The notes beneath the pieces were generated by a model. The model was given only the letters and a program-made list of their open reading frames with translations, was not told the origin of the DNA and ran no database searches. Positions 7,675-15,321 of a DNA stretch of 18,522 bases are shown one piece after another. The stretch's first letter is position 1, and each line of letters begins with the position of its first letter. The stretch is from the NCBI GenBank assembly GCA_029942065.1, contig JAPYTY010000009.1, forward strand, positions 1 to 18,522. Reading direction: 5' to 3'. The DNA is from Acidobacteriota bacterium. Lineage in GTDB: Bacteria > Acidobacteriota > UBA6911 > RPQK01 > JADFOI01. Made by a program: the position numbers and the translations under genes.

Positions 7675-8964
7675 ATGAATGCTCATTCCAAGAGACTGTT
7701 ATTTTTTTTCGGGACCCTGTTACTGGTTTTGTCGGGATGTGCCCGGACACGGGCGGACGAGGCCGGCGAGCCTTCTGTGACCCAGGGGCTGTCCTTTCGG
7801 GATTCCATCCTGGTTGGCGACACCGAACTTAATCCCGGTGACCCCTACCTTAAGGTGTCTCAGGATGGAGAGGTGTTCGTGAGCTGGTCCCAGAACAACC
7901 CTCAGGCAGAAGGACACAATACCCGCGACCTGTTCGTTTCGGCGGTGAAAGCGGGGGGGCAGGAACTGGGAGAACCGCGCCGAGCCAATGATCGACCCAT
8001 CTCCTCTCACGGGGGTGAGAATCTGGCCAAATTCACCATCGGTCTGGATGGGAGCCTCACTGCCATCATGCCCCTGGTTGGCTCCGAACTGCATACGGGT
8101 GATCTGATGACGTCCTATGCGGAAAAAGGAGAACCCTTCTCCAGCACCAACGTCGCCAGATTGAATGACGATAATGCGGTGGCCAACCATGGCTTCACCG
8201 ACATCGCGACCAGTCCGGATGGAAGGATTTTCGCATCCTGGGTGGACGGGCGAAACGAGCTGGACCAATCCGAGTTGTTCATGGCGGTGTCTGAAGATGG
8301 CGGAAAGACCTTCAGCAAGAACTATCAGATTGGAGAAGAGGCCTGCAATTGCTGTCGACCCAACATTGTTTTCCTGGACGGTGGTCGTACCATTGCGCTC
8401 TCTCATCGCTTCGTGGATCCCGATAATGTGCGCAACCATGTAATGGTTCGCTCGGTCGATGGAGGAAACACTTTCAGTGATCCCATTCCAATCAGCGACG
8501 ACGGCTGGGTGAGTCACGGTTGCCCTCATGCGGGTATTTCCATCGCAGCGGATCAGCAGGAAGTCATCCATGCCGTGTGGTGGACCGGTGGTCGGACCAA
8601 GCAGGAGGCGGGAATCTACTATGCCCGTTCAGAAGACGGTGGACAAAGCTTTGCGCCGCGCCAGCTCATAGCCGAGGCACGTGACGACATCGTCATGCAT
8701 ACTCACATCACGGTGGATCAAAGCGACACTCTTTATGCCGCATGGGTCAACCTGGAAGACAACCAACCGAAGATTTTCCTGGCTTATCGTCCCACCGGAG
8801 AAACCGAGTGGAGTCCGATCCAGCAGGTCAATGACGATCCAGACTGGTATGCCTTCTATCCCATGCTCTCTACGGATGAGGAGAATCTTTACCTCACCTG
8901 GATGGAGCGAAAAGGCGAGGGCATGAGAATCAAACTGCGCACCACCCTTCTGGCGGGAATGTAG
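7675..8964 (+). CDS. Sialidase-like BNR/Asp-box beta-propeller lipoprotein with CNCC motif
   Basis: Exported 429-aa lipoprotein (signal peptide 7-21, lipobox LSGC, Cys22) with a beta-propeller body. Three Asp-boxes are clear: SEDGGKTF (206-213), SVDGGNTF (260-267) and SEDGGQSF (319-326). Other blades carry the degenerate SPDGRIFASW and SQDGEVFVSW forms. Despite the sialidase-like fold I see no reason to claim sialidase activity. A CNCC motif (224-227) in EACNCCRPN, the sequence HGCPH (281-285) and MHTHIT (341-346) could bind metal or form a disulfide/redox site. AGGGAG precedes the ATG. It is the second gene of a two-gene unit and is followed by a hairpin terminator. Gram-negative outer-membrane or periplasmic location is inferred from the lipobox. 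Confidence 0.82.
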   Translation: MNAHSKRLLFFFGTLLLVLSGCARTRADEAGEPSVTQGLSFRDSILVGDTELNPGDPYLKVSQDGEVFVSWSQNNPQAEGHNTRDLFVSAVKAGGQELGEPRRANDRPISSHGGENLAKFTIGLDGSLTAIMPLVGSELHTGDLMTSYAEKGEPFSSTNVARLNDDNAVANHGFTDIATSPDGRIFASWVDGRNELDQSELFMAVSEDGGKTFSKNYQIGEEACNCCRPNIVFLDGGRTIALSHRFVDPDNVRNHVMVRSVDGGNTFSDPIPISDDGWVSHGCPHAGISIAADQQEVIHAVWWTGGRTKQEAGIYYARSEDGGQSFAPRQLIAEARDDIVMHTHITVDQSDTLYAAWVNLEDNQPKIFLAYRPTGETEWSPIQQVNDDPDWYAFYPMLSTDEENLYLTWMERKGEGMRIKLRTTLLAGM

Positions 8965-8968
8965 TCTG

Positions 8969-8995
8969 GCGCTGGTCGAAGACCGGCGCGTTTCA
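8969..8995 (+). terminator. Putative rho-independent terminator after the beta-propeller gene
   Basis: A 9-bp stem (8969-8977 with 8981-8989, one G:T wobble) with a GAA loop begins 5 nt after the stop codon. The following T-run is short (GTTTC), so strength is uncertain. Just downstream, CGTTTCAGGTT occurs twice (8989-8999 and 9003-9013) as a short direct repeat. Confidence 0.55.
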
Positions 8996-9034
8996 GGTTT
9001 CACGTTTCAGGTTGGCACGATTTCGCAGCCTGTT

Positions 9035-9062
9035 GTAGGGGCGTACTGAGTACGCCCACAGC
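9035..9062 (+). repeat. REP-like palindrome, left of RAYT (orientation 1)
   Basis: Begins GTAGGGG and contains perfect 9-bp arms GGGCGTACT (9039-9047) and AGTACGCCC (9049-9057) around one G, followed by ACAGC and then ACGTGGGTTGC. The same elements appear in reverse orientation on the other side of the transposase gene, the arrangement expected for a RAYT and its REPs. Confidence 0.8.
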
Positions 9063-9095
9063 ATTAACGTGGGTTGCTGAGAAACGACGCATTCA

Positions 9096-9656
9096 TCAGT
9101 GCCACGCCTCCTGTGGATGTTCCTGCTTCCAACGCAGCGGATTAGCCAGAATATACTCGCGGACCACATTGAGATCTTCATCACCACGGATGACATGTTC
9201 ATGATAATTACGCTGCCAGACAGGCTTTCCCGGGGTCTGACCCAGCAGGTTGATCCGTCTGTTACAAGCTGATTTGAATCCCTTGACCATCGAACCAAGT
9301 GATCCGGGATGACGGCGTGGTTGAAAAGGCTCGTGCTCGGCGTAGGATCGCACGAACGTGCAACCGAACTGATCGCGGGCAAGTTTTTGTTCCGCTTGGA
9401 CATCCCCGAATTTAATGATTCCGTGCACATGATTGGGCATGATCGCAAACTCATCCAGCTTCACACCAGGTCTCAAACTCGACGTTTTCAGCCATTCCTC
9501 TTCCACCATCTGGCCGAACGGATTGAGCCGAATTTGGCCTTTCTTGATTTCACCAAACAGGCACCGCATCTGGAAGGTGCAGATCGTCACAAAGTACTCT
9601 CCGGAATCCGAATAGTCATGGCCCTGGATGCGAACCGTTCGTCGAGTCCTTAGCAT
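9096..9656 (-). CDS. REP-associated tyrosine transposase (RAYT, Y1/TnpA_REP family)
   Basis: Single-strand DNA transposase-like protein of the HUH/Y1 superfamily, 186 aa, full length for this family. The HUH motif is HVH (76-78) in MPNHVHGII. The C-terminal part has WQRNYHEHVIRG and REYILANP; Tyr168 in the latter is the likely catalytic tyrosine, though this assignment is by pattern. The N-terminal GEYFVTICT strand is also typical. GGAGGG precedes the ATG at 9656. Palindromic REP-like sequences lie on both sides in opposite orientation, so this is likely the enzyme that spread them. RAYTs are usually single-copy, domesticated and not self-mobile, unlike IS200/IS605 transposases. Confidence 0.93.
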   Translation of the reverse strand: MLRTRRTVRIQGHDYSDSGEYFVTICTFQMRCLFGEIKKGQIRLNPFGQMVEEEWLKTSSLRPGVKLDEFAIMPNHVHGIIKFGDVQAEQKLARDQFGCTFVRSYAEHEPFQPRRHPGSLGSMVKGFKSACNRRINLLGQTPGKPVWQRNYHEHVIRGDEDLNVVREYILANPLRWKQEHPQEAWH

Positions 9657-9673
9657 TTACCCTCCATCTCTCA

Positions 9674-9707
9674 GACCTTGCTGCGGGCGCACTCGGTGCG
9701 CCCCTAC
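9674..9707 (-). repeat. REP-like palindrome, right of RAYT, copy 1
   Basis: GACCTTGCTGC, then arms GGGCGCACT (9685-9693) and GGTGCGCCC (9695-9703, one wobble mismatch) and CCTAC. This is the reverse-complement orientation of the copy at 9035, with TAC/GTA swapped for CAC/GTG in the stem as paired, stem-preserving changes. Confidence 0.8.
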
Positions 9708-9717
9708 ACTCACTATT

Positions 9718-9931
9718 ACGTGGGTTGCAAAAAATGAACGAAAGAATCGGTGCAGGGGAGCTGTGCTCACCCTCCCGACCGACCTTGCTGCGGGCGCACT
9801 CAGTGCGCCCCTACATTAGCTATTACGTTGGTTGCAAGAAATGAACGAAAGAGTTAATACAGGGGAGACGTACGCCCACAGCAAGGTCGTGGGTTGCCAA
9901 AAAAAATGATGAAAAATTCAATGCAGGGGAG
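9718..9931. repeat. Three ~44-bp direct repeat units interleaved with the REPs
   Basis: Units at 9718-9760, 9825-9867 and 9888-9931 share ACGTGGGTTGC, an A-rich stretch with ATGA, and end in CAGGGGAG. The first two begin 107 bp apart, matching the spacing of the two REP palindromes, so REP plus unit forms a larger tandem repeat. The third unit follows a half REP (TACGCCCACAGC at 9871-9882) in the opposite orientation and contains the last codons and stop of the cupredoxin-like gene. Confidence 0.7.
9781..9814 (-). repeat. REP-like palindrome, right of RAYT, copy 2
   Basis: Same as the copy at 9674 with perfect 9-bp arms, GGGCGCACT (9792-9800) and AGTGCGCCC (9802-9810). The preceding GACCTTGCTGC is identical. 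Confidence 0.82.
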
Positions 9932-10499
9932 GCTTGCGGCCGAGCAGATCGGCCGGATAGCGGACGGCGCCTTTTTGAACGATCTCTTGTGAGTTGATGA
10001 CCTGGTGGGTTCTCACCAGTTCTCTGAAAGGGGGCGTGTGTCCCTCCCGAGCGCCGTAGCCCAGGGGGTTCTCGCCGGGGCCGCCTGCAGAACCCACCAC
10101 GATTCGACCGACCATTCCAAGCACTTCCTGATTGCGGCTGTAGTAGTCATAGGTGCCTTCGGTCTCAAAGGTCCATTCAAAGGCATCCCCGCCGCCCGAG
10201 TCAAACGGCCTGGCACCTTCGGGAATGCGCAACTCATGATTGTCGTGGTCGGGATGAAAGGCCAGGGCCGACAAACCATTGGCCCGGCAGGTCCAGCGAA
10301 CCGTCGTGCCCGGCTCGACATGCAGCCCGATGGGATCAAAATCAAAACGGCCGATGCGGTAGTTTCTGACCATGATGATCTCGGTGACTTCGGCCTCGTT
10401 TTGGGACCCGACCCGCATCCATCCCGCACTCGGGAACACCAGGGCACCGGCTCCTGCCGCCTTCATGAATTGCCGCCGATTGATCCTGTTTCTTGACAT
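9918..10499 (-). CDS. Tat-exported cupredoxin-fold protein lacking type-1 copper ligands
   Basis: 193-aa protein with a Tat signal (NRRQFMKAAGAGALVF, Arg8-Arg9) and a plastocyanin/halocyanin-like domain (about 45-136). Family landmarks are clear: HVEPGTTVRW, the FHP...RIPEGARPFDSG block, GTYDYY and GMVGRIVVG. In relatives the ligand positions read GHSxxxxHP and YFCxPHExxGM. Here they read GLSALAFHP and YYSRNQEVLGM, so His is Leu76, Cys is Ser121 and His is Gln124; only Met129 remains. It therefore probably cannot hold a blue copper site. A C-terminal tail (137-193) follows. AGGGGA precedes the ATG. Last gene of the leftward operon, 25 bp after the PQQ-type gene; its last codons lie in a repeat unit. 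A structural or binding role is inferred. Confidence 0.82.
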   Translation of the reverse strand: MSRNRINRRQFMKAAGAGALVFPSAGWMRVGSQNEAEVTEIIMVRNYRIGRFDFDPIGLHVEPGTTVRWTCRANGLSALAFHPDHDNHELRIPEGARPFDSGGGDAFEWTFETEGTYDYYSRNQEVLGMVGRIVVGSAGGPGENPLGYGAREGHTPPFRELVRTHQVINSQEIVQKGAVRYPADLLGRKPPLH

Positions 10500-10524
10500 G
10501 ATTCATTTCCCCTGGACTTCTGGA

Positions 10525-11934
10525 CTAATCTCCATCCACCGTGAAAGCGTGGACGAAATAATCGTGAGATCGCACCTCCTCAGGCGACCAACCCGTCATG
10601 GGAGCACCATTGCTGGTATAAAGCGCACCGTTTGCAATAGCGGTCCCGCCCCGGTAGATGGTGGGCAACTGGTACTGCCACAGGGTTCGGCCGTCCTCGG
10701 TATCCAGCGCTTCCAGAGAACCGTCAAACAAACCCTGATAGAAAACACCATTGGCCGCGGCGACCGGTCCCCAGACCAGGGCCTGGTTGGGACTCCACCA
10801 TTCGATGTCGCCGTTGTAGGCGTTGAGACCCGCACTGATGGACATGTTCCCCTTGAGATTCCGGGCATTGGAGACCAGGCAGATCCGATTGCCGACAACC
10901 GCCGTGCTGTTGAGTTCGGGCCCCCCGATCTGGTCGGCTTTGTACAACATGGTTTTCCAGTACAACTCGCCCGTGAAGCGGTTCCAGCAGAAAACGCCCC
11001 CTTTGTTGCCGGCCACCACACACTTGCGCATGGCATCCCCGCGGTACCCTGCCGGTGCGCGAGCATCGACAATCATGGGATGAGACCCGAAGTCAAGATC
11101 GAAGGGATCTCCGGGACGGACCTGGTAGTACCAGAGCAGTTCGCCGCTGTTCAGGTCATGGGCCAGAATGCTCTCGGTGTAAAGCATCGGACCGGCAGGC
11201 ATGAAGCCCTTCACGCTGCCCGTGACTTTGTAGACAATGTTGTACTGCTCGTCGACGGCCGGGGAGGTCCACCACCGACCCTCCTCCATACTGAGATCCC
11301 GGCACCACCCGGAAACGCCACCTGACGGCACCCGTCTCGGCATCCAGACAGGCGATTTCCCCGCTTTCCATATTGGAGGAAAATCCGGTCAACACCTTGC
11401 CGTCGTGGACGGCCACCGAGCAGAACATCTGCATTCCGCGTCGGTCGGACAGGCGAGTACTCCAGATCTCTCTTCCCGTGGCAGCATCTAGACAACGGAC
11501 CCGGGAGTAGTTGTCTCCGAAGTAGGTGCGGCCGTCGAGGTAGTGACAGGAAGAACGGACTCGATTGGGCAAGGGCTCCGCCCGGAATCTCCACTTCAAC
11601 TGTCCGGTCGCGGAATCCAGTGCATACTGGGACCCATCGTGGGATCCGAAAAACAAGGTGTCCCCGATCACGGTAGGGGTGGCTTGAATGGGCCCCTCGG
11701 CCTGAAAGGTCCACTTGAGTTTCAGCCGCGATACGTTGTCGCGGCCCAGAAGGGTTTCGCGGGCATTGTGGCGGGTGTTGTGCAGATCGTATCCGAAGCG
11801 CGGCCAGTCCGCCGGGCCGGCCTGAGGCAGACCCTGGGCAAAGGAGAAATCGGCTCGGCCGGTAATCACCAGAGCGGCACCGGCGCCCTGCAGGAATCGC
11901 CGGCGACCGGACTGCTTCGCTTGTCTTGACTCAT
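10525..11934 (-). pseudogene. PQQ/PVA-dehydrogenase-like beta-propeller gene with two apparent frameshifts
   Basis: Would encode a Tat-exported PQQ-binding-like beta-propeller of about 469 aa, resembling polyvinyl-alcohol-dehydrogenase-type proteins (WPRFGYDLHNTRHN, NVSRLKLKWTF, repeated GxLxW blades, DPFDLDFGSHP). The sequence is split over two frames. An ATG at 11934, behind GGGAGG, opens a frame that stops after about 22 codons. The Tat motif RRRFLQGAGAAL and first blades continue in another frame, requiring a shift between 11934 and about 11905. A second shift near 11279-11287, in a GGAGGAGGG run, returns to the first frame (RWWTSPAVDEQYN onward). The two shifts cancel. Either it is a recent pseudogene or there are two sequence errors; neighbours are intact. 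It lies 22 bp after the GMC gene and 25 bp before the cupredoxin-like gene. Confidence 0.78.
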
Positions 11935-11956
11935 CGGTTGACTGTCCTCCCGATGG

Positions 11957-13561
11957 CTAACCCCTCTTGAAGTGGCGTTGTACGATTCGGTCGGCTCCAA
12001 ACAGGGCCACCGTGGCTACCGTACCGGCATAGCCCTGGGATGCGGCTCGGGGGACCACGCTGGCATCACAGATGAAGAGCCCGTCGATGTCATGGGACTC
12101 GAAGTAGGGATTGACGACCGACCTCTGAGGATCGGTGCCCACGATACAGGATCCGACAAAGGCTTCCAGATGGTAGACGCGAACGGGCCGATCCATCCCC
12201 AGAATCTCGCGGGCACCCATCTTTTTCAACATCTCATACACCACTTCCCGCGCCATCTCCAGAGGCTTCACGATGGCGGGATCGTTCCCTTGAAACAGCT
12301 GCTCTCCCCACTCGTTGATCCAGCCGCGATGATTGGCGGGGCGGACCACTTCCACCCGGCTGCGCGCCAGTTTGGCGAGATCGCGCCGCGCCGGGGTCAT
12401 CTTCGCCACATCCCATATGTCCCGCATATACTCCTTGTGTTCTCGGCCGAACTGGGGCGCCTGGGCGCCCATGGCCAGGCGATCAGGATAGGCCACTCCC
12501 ACCGGCCAGATGGCCATCGAGAGGCGATCCAGACTCTTGTCCGGATAGGTATCCTCGTAGCAATAGAAGGCATTGTGGTGCTTGAATTCTCCGTCGGTGA
12601 TGGGTTCATCGAAGATTGCTGTGGGACCCATCGCCTGAGGGCGATTGTCGGTATTACGTCCCACGTTTCGATTCTCCACCACCAGATTCCCGCCCGTGAG
12701 TTCTCGCGGTCCGTAGCCCGATCGATACAGCAAAGGGGGGTTGCCGTAGTCGCCGGAGGAAACGATGACCCTGGGAACCTCCATCGTTTTTCGAACTCCA
12801 TCCTGGGTGTACTCCACTCCCTTGACGCGAACCTGAGCTCCCACTTTCTCAAACAAAATTCTTTCCACGTTGGAATCGGGGATCATCTCCGCGCCGCGCT
12901 CTTCAGCCAGGGGCAAATAGGCAAAGAAACTCCCCTGTCGCGCATCGTACTTGCACATGTTGGTCCCGTCACAGTAACCCGTAAGGAGGCAGTTGCGTTT
13001 CGCTATCGTGGCCTCATGGGCGTGATAGCCCATCGACTGGGCCGTATCGCGGAACAGGAAGTCGAGACGGCACAACTGCTCATCGGGTCTGGCGTGAATG
13101 TTGAAGTCCCGATGGATCTGTTCGCCATAAGGCTTGAGATTTTGATAGCTCCAGTCGGCACCGGTTTCACGGACCCACGACAGGTAATCCACCTCGAAGG
13201 GAGCATTGGTCCTGGCCGTATAGTGCAGGGTACCCCCACCGAAAATAGAGGGCACGCTCTGGGTAAAGATTCTCTCGTCGGCATTGGGGGCGACCTGTCT
13301 GGAGCCGCCCGGTCGAAGACCCGTTCGGTAGGCGTATCTTCTGCCATGGTCGAGCGAGACATTGCTGAACGCCTGCCTGCGCACAGGGTGGCCGTAGCCG
13401 GGACGTCCCTCTCCCTTGAGATAAGCTCCGCGGTCAAAAATCGCGATTTTGAGGGGCTCGCCCGTGGTCGGATTCACCCCGTTCTCAGCGATTTTTCCGG
13501 CCAGGGTACAGCCGGCCTGGCCGGCTCCCACGATTGCTAAATCATAAGGTTGATCAGCCAT
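11957..13561 (-). CDS. GMC-family flavoprotein, catalytic pair apparently lost
   Basis: 534-aa FAD-dependent GMC oxidoreductase family protein. The FAD-binding dinucleotide motif is GAGQAG (12-17), and the C-terminal FAD segment reads NPYFESHDIDGLFICDASVVPR. I start it at 13561, where AAAGGGA precedes the ATG, instead of at an in-frame GTG 18 bp upstream. It is a paralogue of the divergent GMC gene at 13777, aligning over most of its length. A cysteine motif NCLLTGYCDGTNMC (Cys191, Cys197, Cys203) matches the paralogue's four-cysteine cluster minus one. At the catalytic positions HxxGS and N of the paralogue it has EAFVGSC (Ala467) and Gly510, so it may not oxidise alcohols normally. No export signal is visible. 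First gene of the leftward operon. Confidence 0.88.
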   Translation of the reverse strand: MADQPYDLAIVGAGQAGCTLAGKIAENGVNPTTGEPLKIAIFDRGAYLKGEGRPGYGHPVRRQAFSNVSLDHGRRYAYRTGLRPGGSRQVAPNADERIFTQSVPSIFGGGTLHYTARTNAPFEVDYLSWVRETGADWSYQNLKPYGEQIHRDFNIHARPDEQLCRLDFLFRDTAQSMGYHAHEATIAKRNCLLTGYCDGTNMCKYDARQGSFFAYLPLAEERGAEMIPDSNVERILFEKVGAQVRVKGVEYTQDGVRKTMEVPRVIVSSGDYGNPPLLYRSGYGPRELTGGNLVVENRNVGRNTDNRPQAMGPTAIFDEPITDGEFKHHNAFYCYEDTYPDKSLDRLSMAIWPVGVAYPDRLAMGAQAPQFGREHKEYMRDIWDVAKMTPARRDLAKLARSRVEVVRPANHRGWINEWGEQLFQGNDPAIVKPLEMAREVVYEMLKKMGAREILGMDRPVRVYHLEAFVGSCIVGTDPQRSVVNPYFESHDIDGLFICDASVVPRAASQGYAGTVATVALFGADRIVQRHFKRG

Positions 13562-13609
13562 ATTTTCTGTCCCTTTCACCAGGTTTTTTTATTTTGATAG
13601 GCCCCGATG

Positions 13610-13639
13610 CTAATACTTCAGAGTGGCGAAGGCAATCAA
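13610..13639 (-). promoter_or_regulatory. Putative promoter for the leftward GMC operon
   Basis: Minus strand TTGATT (13634-13639, 4/6), an 18-nt spacer and TATTAG (13610-13615, 4/6) about 50 nt before the start at 13561. It lies in the 215-bp divergent region shared with the rightward operon. Confidence 0.4.
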
Positions 13640-13699
13640 GAACTCCCTACACCAGACGCAGAGGCATTCTTTGAACCCTGGTGATTTCGGTTTCATTAC

Positions 13700-13728
13700 T
13701 TGTTCCACCCAAATGGAAGATATAGAAT
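13700..13728 (+). promoter_or_regulatory. Putative promoter for the rightward GMC operon
   Basis: TTGTTC (13700-13705, 3/6), a 17-nt spacer and TAGAAT (13723-13728, 5/6) about 50 nt before the start at 13777. The two divergent promoters are about 60 bp apart, close enough for shared control. Confidence 0.45.
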
Positions 13729-13776
13729 TCCGCTAGATCCTGGAAACATGAACTTCAACCAAAGAGGGTCGAAACA

Positions 13777-15279
13777 ATGCCTGAAACCAACTATGACGTA
13801 GCGATCGTGGGTGCGGGTTTTTCGGGGCCGATCCTGGCGGCCAAGATTGCCGAGAAGGGCGTCAACCCCAGGAACGGAAACCGGCTCAAGGTCGCCCTGA
13901 TCGAAGCCGGGCCCTACCTCAAGGGCACTCCCCGGCCCGGTTACGGATCCCCCGTGCGGCGCCAGAGGTTCACCAACCTGGAGTCCAGCAACCCTGTTTA
14001 CCACTGGGAAAGCGGTGGAGCCAAAATGGTGGGAGGGACCTCCCTGCACTGGACCGCCCAGTCCTTTTTACCCTTCCCCATCGATTACATTCATTGGCAG
14101 AAAGAGACCGGGGTCGATTGGACCCAGGAGAATTTCAAGGAAGCGGTGGCGGAAATCCGGCGGGTTTTCAACATCCACCAGTATCCGGATGAGGTCGATA
14201 CCCGGGGGAACCAGCTCTTTTACGACGTGGCCAAAGGCATGGGACACGATCCTCACCGGCAGAGCGGCTCACGCCAGAACTGCATTTACTGCGGCTTTTG
14301 TTCCGGGCGGAGAATGTGCAAGTACGATTCCCGTTCCAGCACGCTGGGGACCTATATCCCGGCGGCCGAGGAACACGGGGTGGACATTCTTCCGGACACC
14401 TATGTGGAGAAGATCGTGATCGAGCAGAAGGGAGAGCGGGGAGTGGCACGCGGTCTGATTTGCCAGAGTGCCGGCTCCACCTACCAGATCACAGCCGATC
14501 ACGTCATTGCCTGCTGTGGATACACTCGAACACCCTGGCTCCTGATGCGTTCCGGCTACGGCCCCCCGGAGTGGAGAGGAAACCCGATCACGGTCAGGAA
14601 CTCCAATATCGGAAAACACATTGACGGACACCCCGGCGTGCCGGGTGTGAGTGCGCTTTTTGATGAGCCCATGGGCGACGGCGAGGTGGGGAGTATCGGG
14701 GGATACTACATGATCCATGATGACCGGGCCGACGGGGAAGGCAGACTCCTGTTCCGGGCCAACTTCGGAGACGACCGGATGCCCGACATGGCGGCGCTCA
14801 ACACCTTCGCACCCGAGTTCGGCCGGAAACACAAGCAGTACATGCAGACCAAAGGAATCTTGCGAACCGGATCTCTACGTCCCAGCGTGGGGAAGGGCTC
14901 CGGACGCTGGGCCATGGACCCGGACGGAAAAATTTTCTACGGCGGTGATCACTCCTTGACGATCCGGAGATCCAAGGAAGGAATGGCCATCGCGCGTGAG
15001 GTACTGGAAAAGATGGGAGCCCGAAAGATCACCTCCATCGACATTCCGGTCCGAATTAACGAAGCCACCCGGGGCTCACACCGGGTGGGCTCCTGCCGGG
15101 CCGGCGCGGATCCCAAAACTTCCGTGGTCAATCCCCACTTCGAGTCGCATGACGTGGACAATCTATTTGTGTGCGATGCCAGTGTGATTCCACGAGTGAC
15201 CACGGGAAACAGCGGCACTCCCCAGGCCTCCCTGACGGTGTTCGCCGCAGCCCGCATCATCGACCGCCGGTTCAGCTGA
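13777..15279 (+). CDS. GMC-family FAD-dependent oxidoreductase with four-cysteine cluster
   Basis: 500-aa flavoprotein of the GMC family, closest in pattern to the gluconate/glucose-dehydrogenase-like branch. It has GAGFSG (12-17) for FAD, GGTSLHWTAQ (87-95) near the flavin, and the C-terminal VCDASVIPR. Catalytic candidates are His435 in SHRVGSC and Asn478 in TTGNSGT, the usual His/Asn pair. The motif NCIYCGFCSGRRMC (Cys169, Cys172, Cys175, Cys181) could hold an Fe-S cluster, as reported for the catalytic subunit of FAD-glucose dehydrogenase complexes; this is inferred. No signal peptide is seen, so export would need a partner or it acts on the cytoplasmic side. AGAGGG precedes the ATG. It heads a three-gene operon with a diheme cytochrome c 42 bp downstream, a plausible electron acceptor. 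Confidence 0.9.
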   Translation: MPETNYDVAIVGAGFSGPILAAKIAEKGVNPRNGNRLKVALIEAGPYLKGTPRPGYGSPVRRQRFTNLESSNPVYHWESGGAKMVGGTSLHWTAQSFLPFPIDYIHWQKETGVDWTQENFKEAVAEIRRVFNIHQYPDEVDTRGNQLFYDVAKGMGHDPHRQSGSRQNCIYCGFCSGRRMCKYDSRSSTLGTYIPAAEEHGVDILPDTYVEKIVIEQKGERGVARGLICQSAGSTYQITADHVIACCGYTRTPWLLMRSGYGPPEWRGNPITVRNSNIGKHIDGHPGVPGVSALFDEPMGDGEVGSIGGYYMIHDDRADGEGRLLFRANFGDDRMPDMAALNTFAPEFGRKHKQYMQTKGILRTGSLRPSVGKGSGRWAMDPDGKIFYGGDHSLTIRRSKEGMAIAREVLEKMGARKITSIDIPVRINEATRGSHRVGSCRAGADPKTSVVNPHFESHDVDNLFVCDASVIPRVTTGNSGTPQASLTVFAAARIIDRRFS

Positions 15280-15321
15280 GGGAAACATTTAACAGGGCCA
15301 GTTTTAAACAAGGAGTGAACC

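Noticed and set aside
9657..9917. Small genes between the RAYT and cupredoxin-like genes
   Set aside because: Only repeats were found; the 63-codon frame at 9628-9819 runs through REP palindromes.
9674..9931. Possible CRISPR array
   Set aside because: The repeats contain REP palindromes and A-rich units of unequal spacing, with no consistent spacers and no cas genes.
10525..11934. Programmed ribosomal frameshift in the PQQ-type gene
   Set aside because: No slippery heptamer was seen, and two opposite shifts would be needed; mutation or sequence error is simpler.
11972..13540. Long 522-codon open frame on the plus strand
   Set aside because: It is antisense to the GMC gene, has no recognisable domain, and reflects GC-rich codon bias.
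13562..13579. In-frame GTG start for the leftward GMC gene
   Set aside because: AAAGGGA is positioned for the ATG at 13561 and lies inside the longer frame's first codons.
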